Shown here one piece after another: positions 7,786-13,644 of a DNA stretch of 13,644 nt (position 1 is its first letter; each line of letters opens with the position of its first letter). Source of the stretch: Acidobacteriota bacterium (lineage in GTDB: Bacteria; Acidobacteriota; Polarisedimenticolia; Gp22-AA2). A model generated the notes under the pieces. That model saw nothing but the letters and a program-made list of their open reading frames with translations, was not told where the DNA came from and did no database searches. Made by a program: the position numbers and the translations under genes. The stretch covers positions 1 through 13,644 of the forward strand of contig JACOUZ010000065.1 of assembly GCA_016177515.1 (NCBI GenBank), read 5' to 3'.

Positions 7786-10308
7786 TTACCTGATGGCCCG
7801 CCGCCTCAGCACCTCGGCGCAGTCGGAAGCGCTGAAAGCCTCGCCCCCGACGATCTGTCCGCGGATCTCCCCACCGGGCCGGAGCTGGGTGTGGACGTTC
7901 ACGTAGGTCAGCCCGTCCAGCATCGCCTGGACCAGTGCCGGGGTCAGGGTCCCTCCGCCGGTGACCGTCCCCGAGGCTCCGCCGATCGCCGCCAGCGGGA
8001 CGATCACGCCCGCGTTCGTCCCGGGTTGTGCCGGCCCGTGAATGTGCGCCGCGGTCGCCGGCCCGGACAGCCCCTGGTACCTGCAGCCGACCGTCACCTG
8101 CCCGGATGGCTGATCGAGGTTCACGGTGCAGGATCCCGTGCCGAGCGACGTGTTTTTCGGCTCCTCCTGCGATCCGCCCAGGTCGAACTCGAAGCGCGTC
8201 ACGGCGGGGTCGGCATCGGGACGGCGGTTGCCGGAGACCGTGAGCACCTGCGTGCCGCCGCTGCCTGCCACGTCCAGGCCCAGGGTCGCGATCACGTCCT
8301 GGTTGTCGAACTTGAGGATCAGGTCGGGGAGTCCGTCGGCGTTGCCGGACTCCTCGCTGCACCCGCACAGGTCGCCCGCGGCCGCCCTGCCGGCGTCCTC
8401 CACGTGGACGCGCAGCGGACGCGCGGACGCCGGCAGGATCTGTCCGCGGATCTCGCCCGACGGGTCGCGGGTCGAGTGGACGTTCACGTACGCCAGCCCC
8501 GCCAGGATGATCGTCTCCTGCTCGTCGGTCAGGGTCCGGCAGAAACCGGTGAAGCTCCCCGGCCCGGGGATGCCGAACAGCACGCCCGTCTCCTGGATGG
8601 CCGTGGCCGGCCCATGAACGTGCTGCACGGTCTGCTCCCCGAGCAATCCCTGGAACGTCAGGTTCATGCAGAAGACATTGGTGCCGGCGTCGAGGGTCGC
8701 GACGGCGCGTCCGGTGGCCGTGCTGCCGGAGCCGGCGCCGGCGTAAGCCTGGGCGCCGTCGAGCGAAGCGCCCAGGGCGTGCATCGGCAGGGCGCGCGTC
8801 AGCCTCAGAGTGGACGAATCGACCGAGGTCACGTCGAAATTCGCAGTCCCCAGCACGGCCACCGGGAGCACGCCCAGGGAGGCGCGAATCAGCCGGTTGG
8901 GGCAGGCTCCGGGCCTGATGTCGAGGGCCGGATTAACCACCTCGACCAGCCGCTCGACGACCCCGGTATTGCCGGTGGGGGCGAGGGCGATCGATCCGAG
9001 GGCATAGACTTCCCTGTCCTCGCCCTCCCCGAAGCCCTTCAGGAAGAGGCCGTAGGGGGCGTCGTCACGGCCGATGATGAACTCCTTGATGGCGAAGCCG
9101 CTGGCGTCCGACCCGTCCAGGAAGTAGAGGCGGCCACTGGGACTCCCGAAGGCGGCGCTGAAATCACCGAACACGTAGCGGCCGACCAGGCTCGGCGAGC
9201 GGGAGCCGCGGTACACGTACCCGCCGATGGCCGAGAGCCCTCCCTCTGCGTGCGAATAATCGACGATCGGATCGAGGAGCGGCTCGCCCAGGGGGCCGGT
9301 GCCGCTGCAGACTGCCGGCGGGCTCGTGGGAGCGAACGGGTCGAAGCAGTGCGAGCCCTCGCGGATGACCCAGCCGTAGTTGCCGCCCCTCTGGATGATG
9401 TCGACCTCCTCGAACAGGTTCTGCCCGACGTCGGCCAGGAACAGCCGCCCGTCACCGCCGGGGCCGTCGTCGAACGCGAAGCGGAAAGGGTTGCGCAGGC
9501 CGTAGGCGAAGATCTCGTCCAGCCCGTCGGTGCCGACGAACGGGTTGTCCGCCGGGATGGCGTATGCCCGCGGTTCCTGCGGCGGGTTGTCGACGTCAAT
9601 GCGCAGCAGTTTGCCCAGGGGGGCGTTGATGTTCTGCCCGTTGCCGATGGGGCCGTGCGACGGGGGGGTGTCGGCGAGGCCGTCGTGGGCGCCGCCGCCA
9701 TCGCCGAGCGAGAAGTAGAGCATGCCGTCCGGCCCGAACGCCACCGTTCCCGCGTTGTGGTTGAACTGCGGTTCGTCGACGCGGAACAGGATGGCGCCGG
9801 CCGGGTTCGCCACGTCGGGATCGGACGACACGCTGAACTCCGCCAGGATCTCCTCGTGACAGCCGCGGCTCGTGCCGAAGCAGGGCTCTCCCGTCTCGCC
9901 CGCGCGCGGCGCGCTGTAACGCACGAAGAAGCGGCCATTCTGAGCGTAGTGGGGATGGAACGCGAGACCGAGGAGCCCGCGCTCGTCGAATCCGGGGTTC
10001 ACGGCGACGATCCGGTCGGTCAGATCGAGAAACGGCCTGGGCAGGAGCACTCCTCTCTTGATGATCCGAATCAGACCTGCCTGGTCGGCGACGAACAGGC
10101 GCCCCGAGCCATCGCCCGCGTGCGTCAGGTGCGGCGCCCCGACGAGCCCGGCGGCGATCACCTCCCGCTTGATGACGACGTCCCCCTTGGTGATCGCAGC
10201 CGCGGCCGGCGCGGCGCACAGGAAGACTCCCGCCCATGCGAGCACGGCTGGCGCGACGGGCCCGGGAACGCACCTCACGATGGTCGCCGTTTTTTTCGTC
10301 GAGAGCAT
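7786..10308 (-). CDS. Secreted PQQ-dependent sugar dehydrogenase (GSDH) family protein with two CHRD domains
   Basis: The product is an 840-aa exported protein. Residues 1-39 are a signal peptide (VLAWAGVFLCAAPAAAA). Residues about 45-455 form a GSDH/aldose sugar dehydrogenase beta-propeller: VGAPHLTHAGDGSGRLFVAD, RGLLGLAFHPHYAQNGRFF, then FNHNAGTVAFGPDGMLYFSL. In that last motif the His at 184 corresponds by family to the catalytic base. AYGLRNPFRFAFDD, ADVGQNLFEEVDII and GGNYGW follow. Enzymes of this family oxidise sugars outside the cytoplasm using PQQ; the substrate here is unknown. From residue 460 there is a host domain opening LDIRPGACPN and resuming at LPDLILKFDNQDVIATLG, interrupted by a CHRD domain (about 506-627). 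A second CHRD occupies about 702-822. The ATG at 10308 is chosen because AGGAGG lies 8 nt upstream; the ATG at 10314 is only 2 nt from it. The open frame extends to 10560 without support. No PQQ synthesis genes are in the window. Confidence 0.9.
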   Translation of the reverse strand: MLSTKKTATIVRCVPGPVAPAVLAWAGVFLCAAPAAAAITKGDVVIKREVIAAGLVGAPHLTHAGDGSGRLFVADQAGLIRIIKRGVLLPRPFLDLTDRIVAVNPGFDERGLLGLAFHPHYAQNGRFFVRYSAPRAGETGEPCFGTSRGCHEEILAEFSVSSDPDVANPAGAILFRVDEPQFNHNAGTVAFGPDGMLYFSLGDGGGAHDGLADTPPSHGPIGNGQNINAPLGKLLRIDVDNPPQEPRAYAIPADNPFVGTDGLDEIFAYGLRNPFRFAFDDGPGGDGRLFLADVGQNLFEEVDIIQRGGNYGWVIREGSHCFDPFAPTSPPAVCSGTGPLGEPLLDPIVDYSHAEGGLSAIGGYVYRGSRSPSLVGRYVFGDFSAAFGSPSGRLYFLDGSDASGFAIKEFIIGRDDAPYGLFLKGFGEGEDREVYALGSIALAPTGNTGVVERLVEVVNPALDIRPGACPNRLIRASLGVLPVAVLGTANFDVTSVDSSTLRLTRALPMHALGASLDGAQAYAGAGSGSTATGRAVATLDAGTNVFCMNLTFQGLLGEQTVQHVHGPATAIQETGVLFGIPGPGSFTGFCRTLTDEQETIILAGLAYVNVHSTRDPSGEIRGQILPASARPLRVHVEDAGRAAAGDLCGCSEESGNADGLPDLILKFDNQDVIATLGLDVAGSGGTQVLTVSGNRRPDADPAVTRFEFDLGGSQEEPKNTSLGTGSCTVNLDQPSGQVTVGCRYQGLSGPATAAHIHGPAQPGTNAGVIVPLAAIGGASGTVTGGGTLTPALVQAMLDGLTYVNVHTQLRPGGEIRGQIVGGEAFSASDCAEVLRRRAIR
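7843..8205 (-). other. CHRD domain 2 of the dehydrogenase protein
   Basis: This segment encodes residues about 702-822. It opens FEFDLGGSQEEP, contains AAHIHGPAQPGTNAGVI and closes with GLTYVNVHTQLRPGGEIRGQ, the standard CHRD signature (HxHGPA, then YVNVHT and GGEIRGQ). CHRD is a beta-rich module first described in chordin and common in secreted bacterial proteins; its ligand in bacteria is not established. Confidence 0.88.
7852..7905 (+). repeat. Copy A of an intragenic repeat (3' end of CHRD 2)
   Basis: An 18-base block at 7852-7869 and a 14-base block at 7892-7905 are identical to blocks at 8437-8454 and 8477-8490. Both pairs are offset by exactly 585 bp (195 codons). They encode the GEIRGQI and YVNVH parts of the two CHRD domains. 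Confidence 0.85.
8428..8793 (-). other. CHRD domain 1, apparently inserted inside another domain
   Basis: This segment encodes residues about 506-627: ASLDGAQAYAGAG at the front, VQHVHGPATAIQETGVLFG in the middle and GLAYVNVHSTRDPSGEIRGQ at the end. Both sides are flanked by what look like two halves of one other domain: VLPVAVLGTANFDVTSVDSS before it, and GLPDLILKFDNQDVIATLG after it. It therefore reads as an insertion rather than a bead in a string. Confidence 0.85.
8437..8490 (+). repeat. Copy B of an intragenic repeat (3' end of CHRD 1)
   Basis: This is the partner of the segment at 7852-7905. The two perfect blocks keep the same order and spacing, with diverged bases between them, consistent with duplication of one CHRD module followed by drift. 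Confidence 0.85.
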
Positions 10309-10373
10309 GGTCATTCCCTCCTGTTCAGATCGGCAATCCAGCTGGCGCCCGATACGCGCAACGTGGGCCCGGC

Positions 10374-10387
10374 GGACCTCCTGGTCC
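10374..10387. other. Small hairpin in the dehydrogenase leader
   Basis: GGACC at 10374-10378 and GGTCC at 10383-10387 form a perfect 5-bp stem around a 4-base loop. It lies about 65 bases upstream of the dehydrogenase start codon in the intergenic region. The minus-strand loop and stem include an AGGAGG-like sequence with no usable start after it. It could be chance. Confidence 0.35.
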
Positions 10388-10425
10388 TGACGGTGCTTCT
10401 CGCAGCCGACAAGTTGATCGGGGCC

Positions 10426-10431
10426 AATATA
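10426..10431 (-). promoter_or_regulatory. Candidate -10 element for the dehydrogenase gene
   Basis: On the minus strand the hexamer reads TATATT in an otherwise GC-rich region, about 118 bp before the start codon. No good -35 box lies 16-18 bp upstream of it. The phased repeats at 10454-10481 are upstream of it instead, which would fit an activator-dependent promoter. Assignment is tentative. Confidence 0.3.
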
Positions 10432-10453
10432 CGAGGGCGCAGGGGGCCGCGAT

Positions 10454-10481
10454 CGTAAGGATTCGGTAATGTTTTGGTAAG
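10454..10481 (-). promoter_or_regulatory. Triple 11-bp-phased direct repeat, putative regulator binding site
   Basis: On the plus strand GTAA occurs at 10455-10458, 10466-10469 and 10477-10480, exactly 11 bp apart; read along the minus-strand gene this is TTACC-N6-TTACC-N6-TTACG. Units 1 and 2 (starting at 10454 and 10465) agree at 7 of 11 positions. Direct repeats with one-helical-turn spacing are typical of OmpR/PhoB-type response regulators. The site lies wholly in the gap between the beta-helix gene stop and the dehydrogenase start. Confidence 0.45.
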
Positions 10482-10495
10482 AGCCGCGGTGGTTT

Positions 10496-12079
10496 CTAAG
10501 GGCAGGTCGCCGGCAGGGTCCGCTCCAGGCCTCGCGAGTCGAACCCCGCCGACTGCTCAACGGTCGCGACGACGGCGGTCACCAGGTAGGCGAAGGCGGC
10601 GCCCGGCGGCGGATCGAAGGAGTCCGCGAAGGAACGATCGGTCGGATCGTCATCGTCGGCGTCGCGGCAGACGCCGGGCACGGCCCCCGGATGGCTCGAG
10701 AAGACACCGCTGTAGACGTGGTAACGGGACGCGCCGCTCACCGGCTGCCATTCGAGGCGGGTGGATCCGGGGGAACCGAGCGTGAACTCGAGCCCGGGGA
10801 CGTCGTCGCGATCGAACTCGTAGGCGCCCCGGTCGGGCGCCGGGACGCCGTCACGGTCCCCGTCGAGAGGGCGCCGCTGGGCCCGGAAGTCGTCCTCCGG
10901 TGCTTCCGCCGGCGGCGCGGAGTCGATGGCCGGGGAGCCGGGTCGCGGCCGGAAGTCGGCGCCCGCCGGATCGACGAGGAGCGGATCGGTCTCCTGGTTG
11001 GACGGCTCGGAGCACAGGGAGGCCGCCGGCCCGCTGCAGGTGCCGCGTCCGTTCAGGTGGAAGAGGTTGCTCAGCACCGCGGCGCCCGGCGAGTCCAGAT
11101 CCAGCGCGCCGCCCGCGCTCGAGGCCTGGTTGTCCAGGAGGATATTGGCGATCAGGCGGGGGGCCCCGTCGGAGAGGATCGCCGCACCTCCGCCGGTGCG
11201 GGCCGCGTTGCCGGCAAGGGTGTTGCTGAGGATGTGCGCGTTGCTGTAGTAAGCGTCCGCCCCGCCCCCGATCCCCGTTCCCGCGCCGCCGGCAAGGGCG
11301 CTGTTGCCGAGAATCAGGTTGTTGGTCAAGACCGGAACGCCGGGGCCGCCCAGCTCGATCCCCCCGCCGAAGATCGCCGTGTTGGAGGAGATGGTGTTCG
11401 ATGCCAGGAGCGCGTCGGTGCCATGGAGGACGTAGGCATCGACCCCGCCTCCCGCCCCGGCCGTGTTCCCGGTGATCACGTTGCGGGTGATCCGGGCGGC
11501 GCCCCCCTCGAGATGCAGGCCGCCCCCGTAATCGGCCTGGTTGGCGGACAGAACGTTTTCGGAGACCACCGCGGCGCTCTGCAGCACGGCGACGCCGCCG
11601 CCGTAACTGTACAGGTAGGAGCCGCCGAAAACCGCGAGGTTGCCGACGATCTCGTTGTAACGGATGACGGGCGATCCGCGCTCGATCCTCACCCCTCCGC
11701 CGAATCCGGCCTGGCCGCCGGTCAGACGGAACCCCTCGAGCCGCGTGCCGGCATCGCAGTCGATGAGCCTCGCCACCGAGGAGAGGCGCCCGCCGTCGAC
11801 GATCGTCAAGGAGGATCCGGCGCCCAGAACGACGACGCCGGTCTTGACGAGAAGGTTCTCCCTGTAGGTGCCCGCCGCGACGGCGACGACGTCCCCGGCG
11901 ACCGCCGCGTCGATGGCGTCCTGGATCACCCGGAAATCGGCGGGTCCGTCATCGTCCACGGTCAGGTTCCGAGCCGGCGACAGGGTCATCGTAAGCGCGA
12001 AGGCGCCGATGGCGGCCGCCATGCGGATCGGGAGAGCGCGCTGCTTCCAGGAAAGGTCGCCCATCGCGTGCCGTCTCAT
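10496..12079 (-). CDS. Secreted right-handed parallel beta-helix protein
   Basis: The product is a 527-aa exported protein. The N-terminus (MRRHAMGDLSWKQRALPIR, then hydrophobic AAAIGAFALTMTLS) is a probable signal peptide, cut near residue 36. Residues 39-75 (LTVDDDGPADFRVIQDAIDA and DVVAVAAGTYRENL) are the usual N-cap of pectate-lyase-like beta-helices. About ten coils follow (residues 110-345) with a recurring N-x-I-x-x-N-x-A-x-x-GGG pattern, for example ITRNVITGNTAGAGGGVDAY. GSPAIDSAPP and DRDGVPAPDRGAYEF (about 381-422) are the standard C-terminal close of this class. Residues 430-527 form an FN3-like module ending in CP. Such proteins are usually surface or extracellular, sometimes polysaccharide-active, but I see no catalytic signature that fixes an activity. 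The ATG at 12079 is preferred because GGGAGAG (12088-12094) lies 8 nt upstream; the ATGs at 12064 and 12103 lack a comparable site. Confidence 0.85.
   Translation of the reverse strand: MRRHAMGDLSWKQRALPIRMAAAIGAFALTMTLSPARNLTVDDDGPADFRVIQDAIDAAVAGDVVAVAAGTYRENLLVKTGVVVLGAGSSLTIVDGGRLSSVARLIDCDAGTRLEGFRLTGGQAGFGGGVRIERGSPVIRYNEIVGNLAVFGGSYLYSYGGGVAVLQSAAVVSENVLSANQADYGGGLHLEGGAARITRNVITGNTAGAGGGVDAYVLHGTDALLASNTISSNTAIFGGGIELGGPGVPVLTNNLILGNSALAGGAGTGIGGGADAYYSNAHILSNTLAGNAARTGGGAAILSDGAPRLIANILLDNQASSAGGALDLDSPGAAVLSNLFHLNGRGTCSGPAASLCSEPSNQETDPLLVDPAGADFRPRPGSPAIDSAPPAEAPEDDFRAQRRPLDGDRDGVPAPDRGAYEFDRDDVPGLEFTLGSPGSTRLEWQPVSGASRYHVYSGVFSSHPGAVPGVCRDADDDDPTDRSFADSFDPPPGAAFAYLVTAVVATVEQSAGFDSRGLERTLPATCP
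10499..10777 (-). other. C-terminal FN3-like module of the beta-helix protein
   Basis: Residues about 435-527 read TRLEWQPVSGASRYHVYSG, a Cys in PGVCRDADDDD, then PPGAAFAYLVTAVV, GFDSRGLER and a terminal CP. The order L-x-W, VY-x-G, VC, YLV, G-x-DS-x-G-x-x-R, CP is repeated at the end of the DNRLRE protein, at about 6673-6960. Confidence 0.7.
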
Positions 12080-12212
12080 CGTACGCCCTCTCCCGGAGGA
12101 CATGGGCCGGAAACAGGCGGCCGGGGCCGGTCCGGCAAGGGCCAATACCCTTACCATGTTTTTCGGAAGCAAGACAAGTCGCATGAAGATCGGGCGGCCG
12201 ATCCCCTCCAGC

Positions 12213-12233
12213 CGGGAGCGGCGCCGGCTCCCG
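12213..12233. other. Hairpin in the divergent intergenic region
   Basis: CGGGAGC (12213-12219) and GCTCCCG (12227-12233) are perfect inverted arms around the 7-base loop GGCGCCG. The element lies about 30 bp upstream of the aroC -35 box and over 130 bp upstream of the beta-helix start. It could be an operator or simply a GC-rich structure; no function is shown. Confidence 0.35.
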
Positions 12234-12263
12234 TTTCGGGGAATCCCTGACCCGGCGCCGGCG

Positions 12264-12293
12264 TTGACACTCGAGCGAGCGGTCGAGGATAAT
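12264..12293 (+). promoter_or_regulatory. Sigma70-type promoter for aroC
   Basis: A perfect -35 box TTGACA (12264-12269) is followed, after 18 bp, by GATAAT (12288-12293), five of six matches to the -10 consensus. Transcription would start near 12300 and give a leader of about 50 nt before the aroC ATG. It is the best promoter match in the window and lies in the 271-bp gap between aroC and the divergent beta-helix gene. No comparably good promoter is visible on the minus strand of this gap. Confidence 0.75.
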
Positions 12294-12350
12294 CGCGAGC
12301 CGCCCCGATTCTCCGCGATCGGCTGCGGGTCGAGGCTTCCGGAGGAGTGC

Positions 12351-13520
12351 ATGCTGCGTTTCCTGACGGCGGGTGAATCGCACGGGCCGGCGCTGGTCGC
12401 GATCCTGGACGGAGTGCCGGCCGGGCTGCCGCTCCTCGCCGCGCACATCGACACCGAGCTGAAGCGCCGCCAGCAGGGCTACGGGCGCGGCGGGCGGATG
12501 AAGATCGAGCAGGACCGGGTCGAGATCCTCTCGGGCGTGAGGCACGGCCGCACGCTCGGCAGTCCCATCGCCATGCGGATCGCCAATCGCGACTGGGCGA
12601 ACTGGCAGAAGGCGATGGCGATCGAACCGATCGATCTGGACGACGCGGAGCGCAAGCGGGTGACCCGCCCGCGGCCGGGCCACGCCGATCTGGCCGGGGC
12701 GCTCAAACTCGATGCGGACGACGCGCGCGACGTCCTGGAGCGGGCCTCGGCGCGGGAGACCACCGCGCGGGTCGCGGTCGGAGCGGTGTGCCGCACGTTC
12801 CTGTCGGCCTTCGGCGTGGAGGTGGCCAGCCATACGGTTGCGCTCGGATCGGCCGCCCTGCCGCCGGGCCGGGAGATGACCTGGGAGGAGATCGTCGCGG
12901 CGGAGGGCTCCGCGCTGCGCTGCGCCGACCGGGACGTCGAGCAGAAGATGATCGAGGAAATCGACCGGGCCATGTCATCGCGCGACTCGGTGGGCGGGGC
13001 CTTCCAGGTCGTCGCCCGCGGAGTTCCGGCCGGCCTTGGGAGCCACCGGCACTGGGACCTGAGGCTCAACGCTCGCCTGGCGGCGGCCCTCTGCTCCATC
13101 CAGTCGATCAAGGCGATCGCCGTGGGGGACGGGGTCGAAGCGGCCTCCCGAATGGGATCGGAGTTCCACGACGAGATCCACTACGACAAGAAGACCCGCC
13201 GCTTCTATCGCAGGACCAACCACGCCGGGGGCATCGAGGGCGGCATCACCAATGGCGAGGAGATCCGCCTGCGGGTCTACGTCAAGCCGCTCTCCACCCT
13301 GCCGAAGGCGCTGCACAGCGTCGATCTGAAATCGAAGCAGGAGTTCCAGGCCCAGGTGGAGCGCACCGACGTCTCGGCGATCGCCGCCGCGGGCGTGGTG
13401 GGCGAGGCGATGGTGGCCTTCGTCATGGCGGAATCATTCCTCGAAAAGTTCGGCGGGGACTCGATGAAGGAAACCACCCGCAATCACCGCGGCTACCTGC
13501 AGCAGCTGCAGGACTATTAG
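12351..13520 (+). CDS. aroC: Chorismate synthase
   Basis: Chorismate synthase removes phosphate from EPSP to give chorismate, the last step of the shikimate pathway; it needs reduced FMN and is a cytoplasmic homotetramer. The product is 389 aa, normal for the long bacterial form. Family motifs are all present: GESHGPA at residues 8-14 with His11, QGYGRGGRMKIEQDRVEILS at 42-61, RPRPGHADLAGALK at 106-119 with His111, ARETTARVA at 134-142, DSVGGAFQV at 212-220, GSEFHDE at 269-275, RRTNHAGGIEGGITNGEEI at 287-305, KPLSTLPK at 312-319 and ERTDVSAI at 337-344 with Asp340. The ATG at 12351 has GGAGG (12341-12345) 5 nt upstream. The frame is open further upstream but runs through the promoter region and into the divergent gene, so that extension is not coding. 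It appears to be transcribed alone from its own promoter. Confidence 0.98.
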   Translation: MLRFLTAGESHGPALVAILDGVPAGLPLLAAHIDTELKRRQQGYGRGGRMKIEQDRVEILSGVRHGRTLGSPIAMRIANRDWANWQKAMAIEPIDLDDAERKRVTRPRPGHADLAGALKLDADDARDVLERASARETTARVAVGAVCRTFLSAFGVEVASHTVALGSAALPPGREMTWEEIVAAEGSALRCADRDVEQKMIEEIDRAMSSRDSVGGAFQVVARGVPAGLGSHRHWDLRLNARLAAALCSIQSIKAIAVGDGVEAASRMGSEFHDEIHYDKKTRRFYRRTNHAGGIEGGITNGEEIRLRVYVKPLSTLPKALHSVDLKSKQEFQAQVERTDVSAIAAAGVVGEAMVAFVMAESFLEKFGGDSMKETTRNHRGYLQQLQDY

Positions 13521-13592
13521 GCCGAATGAGCGGGGAGCCCGAGCGCGGATTGGCTAGGAGTGTGTCCGAGTAATGGCATGGGTCGCGTTCGT

Positions 13593-13620
13593 GGCGCCGC
13601 GGGGTCGGCCGCTAGGCGCC
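13593..13620 (+). terminator. Bulged hairpin downstream of aroC, possible terminator without a T-tract
   Basis: GGCGCC (13593-13598) plus GCGG (13599-13602) can pair with CCGC (13609-13612) and GGCGCC (13615-13620), leaving a 6-base loop and a 2-base TA bulge. It starts 73 bases after the aroC stop. No run of T follows, so it is not a classical intrinsic terminator. I see no convincing gene in the rest of the 124-base tail. Confidence 0.35.
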
Positions 13621-13644
13621 GCGACGACCGCGATGTGAGTCATC

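Noticed and set aside
7318..10458. A 1046-codon open frame on the plus strand, antisense to the dehydrogenase and DNRLRE genes.
   Set aside because: Its product is an Arg/Gly/Asp/His-rich low-complexity string with no recognisable domain. It crosses two genes and the gap between them, and the opposite strand encodes clear domains. It is an effect of high GC content on the complementary strand.
10309..10560. An upstream extension of the dehydrogenase protein by 84 codons.
   Set aside because: It would remove the N-terminal position of the signal peptide, overlap the phased repeats and the end of the beta-helix gene, and has no better start signal than the ATG at 10308.
11095..11750. Repeated short DNA motifs in the beta-helix gene that suggest a tandem repeat or CRISPR-like array.
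   Set aside because: The periodicity is at protein level (N-x-x-x-N-x-A-x-x-GGG coils), coil lengths vary, and the DNA is not conserved enough for a CRISPR or satellite array.
12142..12177. A possible minus-strand promoter for the beta-helix gene (TTGCTT or TTGTCT with GGTATT or GTAAGG).
   Set aside because: The -10 matches are three of six or worse at any allowed spacing, so I cannot support a call.
10691..12250. A 519-codon open frame on the plus strand, opposite the beta-helix gene.
   Set aside because: The repetitive beta-helix coils on the minus strand explain the lack of stops here; no domain or start signal supports it.
11868..12350. An N-terminal extension of aroC by 161 codons.
   Set aside because: It would run through the aroC promoter and into the divergent beta-helix gene. 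The conserved AroC N-terminus begins at 12351 behind a good Shine-Dalgarno site.

Overview
The window is very GC-rich bacterial DNA, densely coded, with clear Shine-Dalgarno sites (GGAGG or AGGAG) in front of most starts. The exported proteins carry Sec-type signal peptides. They combine DNRLRE, right-handed beta-helix, PQQ sugar dehydrogenase and CHRD domains with a domain opening 'DIRPGACPN'. From memory, that mix suits an environmental Acidobacteriota-like or similar high-GC Gram-negative lineage. The assignment is an inference and needs a phylogenetic placement of SecA, GuaB or AroC.

Layout. Bases 1-2406 (+) are secA, cut by the left window edge. Bases 2453-3916 (+) are guaB (IMP dehydrogenase). 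guaB meets tail to tail, with one base between, a minus-strand run: tsaE (3918-4346), a GNAT acetyltransferase (4353-5012) and nnr (5009-6610). In transcription order this is nnr, GNAT, tsaE, a compact housekeeping operon for metabolite repair and tRNA t6A modification. Upstream of it, still on the minus strand, are three genes for secreted proteins: a DNRLRE protein (6670-7743), an 840-aa PQQ-type sugar dehydrogenase with two CHRD domains (7786-10308) and a beta-helix protein (10496-12079). A 271-bp divergent region separates these from aroC (12351-13520, +), which has a good sigma70-type promoter. The last 124 bases hold a bulged hairpin and no convincing gene.

How the genes relate. The core genes serve unrelated basic functions: protein export, guanine nucleotide synthesis, NAD(P)HX repair, t6A, and the shikimate pathway. 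The three secreted proteins look like the accessory part. Two of them end in the same kind of C-terminal beta-sandwich-like module. The middle one has an unusual nested architecture in which one host domain appears to be split by CHRD insertions. An 11-bp-phased triple GTAA repeat lies in the gap upstream of the dehydrogenase gene and looks like a response-regulator binding site. I see no CRISPR array, transposon, tRNA, rRNA or prophage. The most novel material is the dehydrogenase/CHRD protein and its putative operator.
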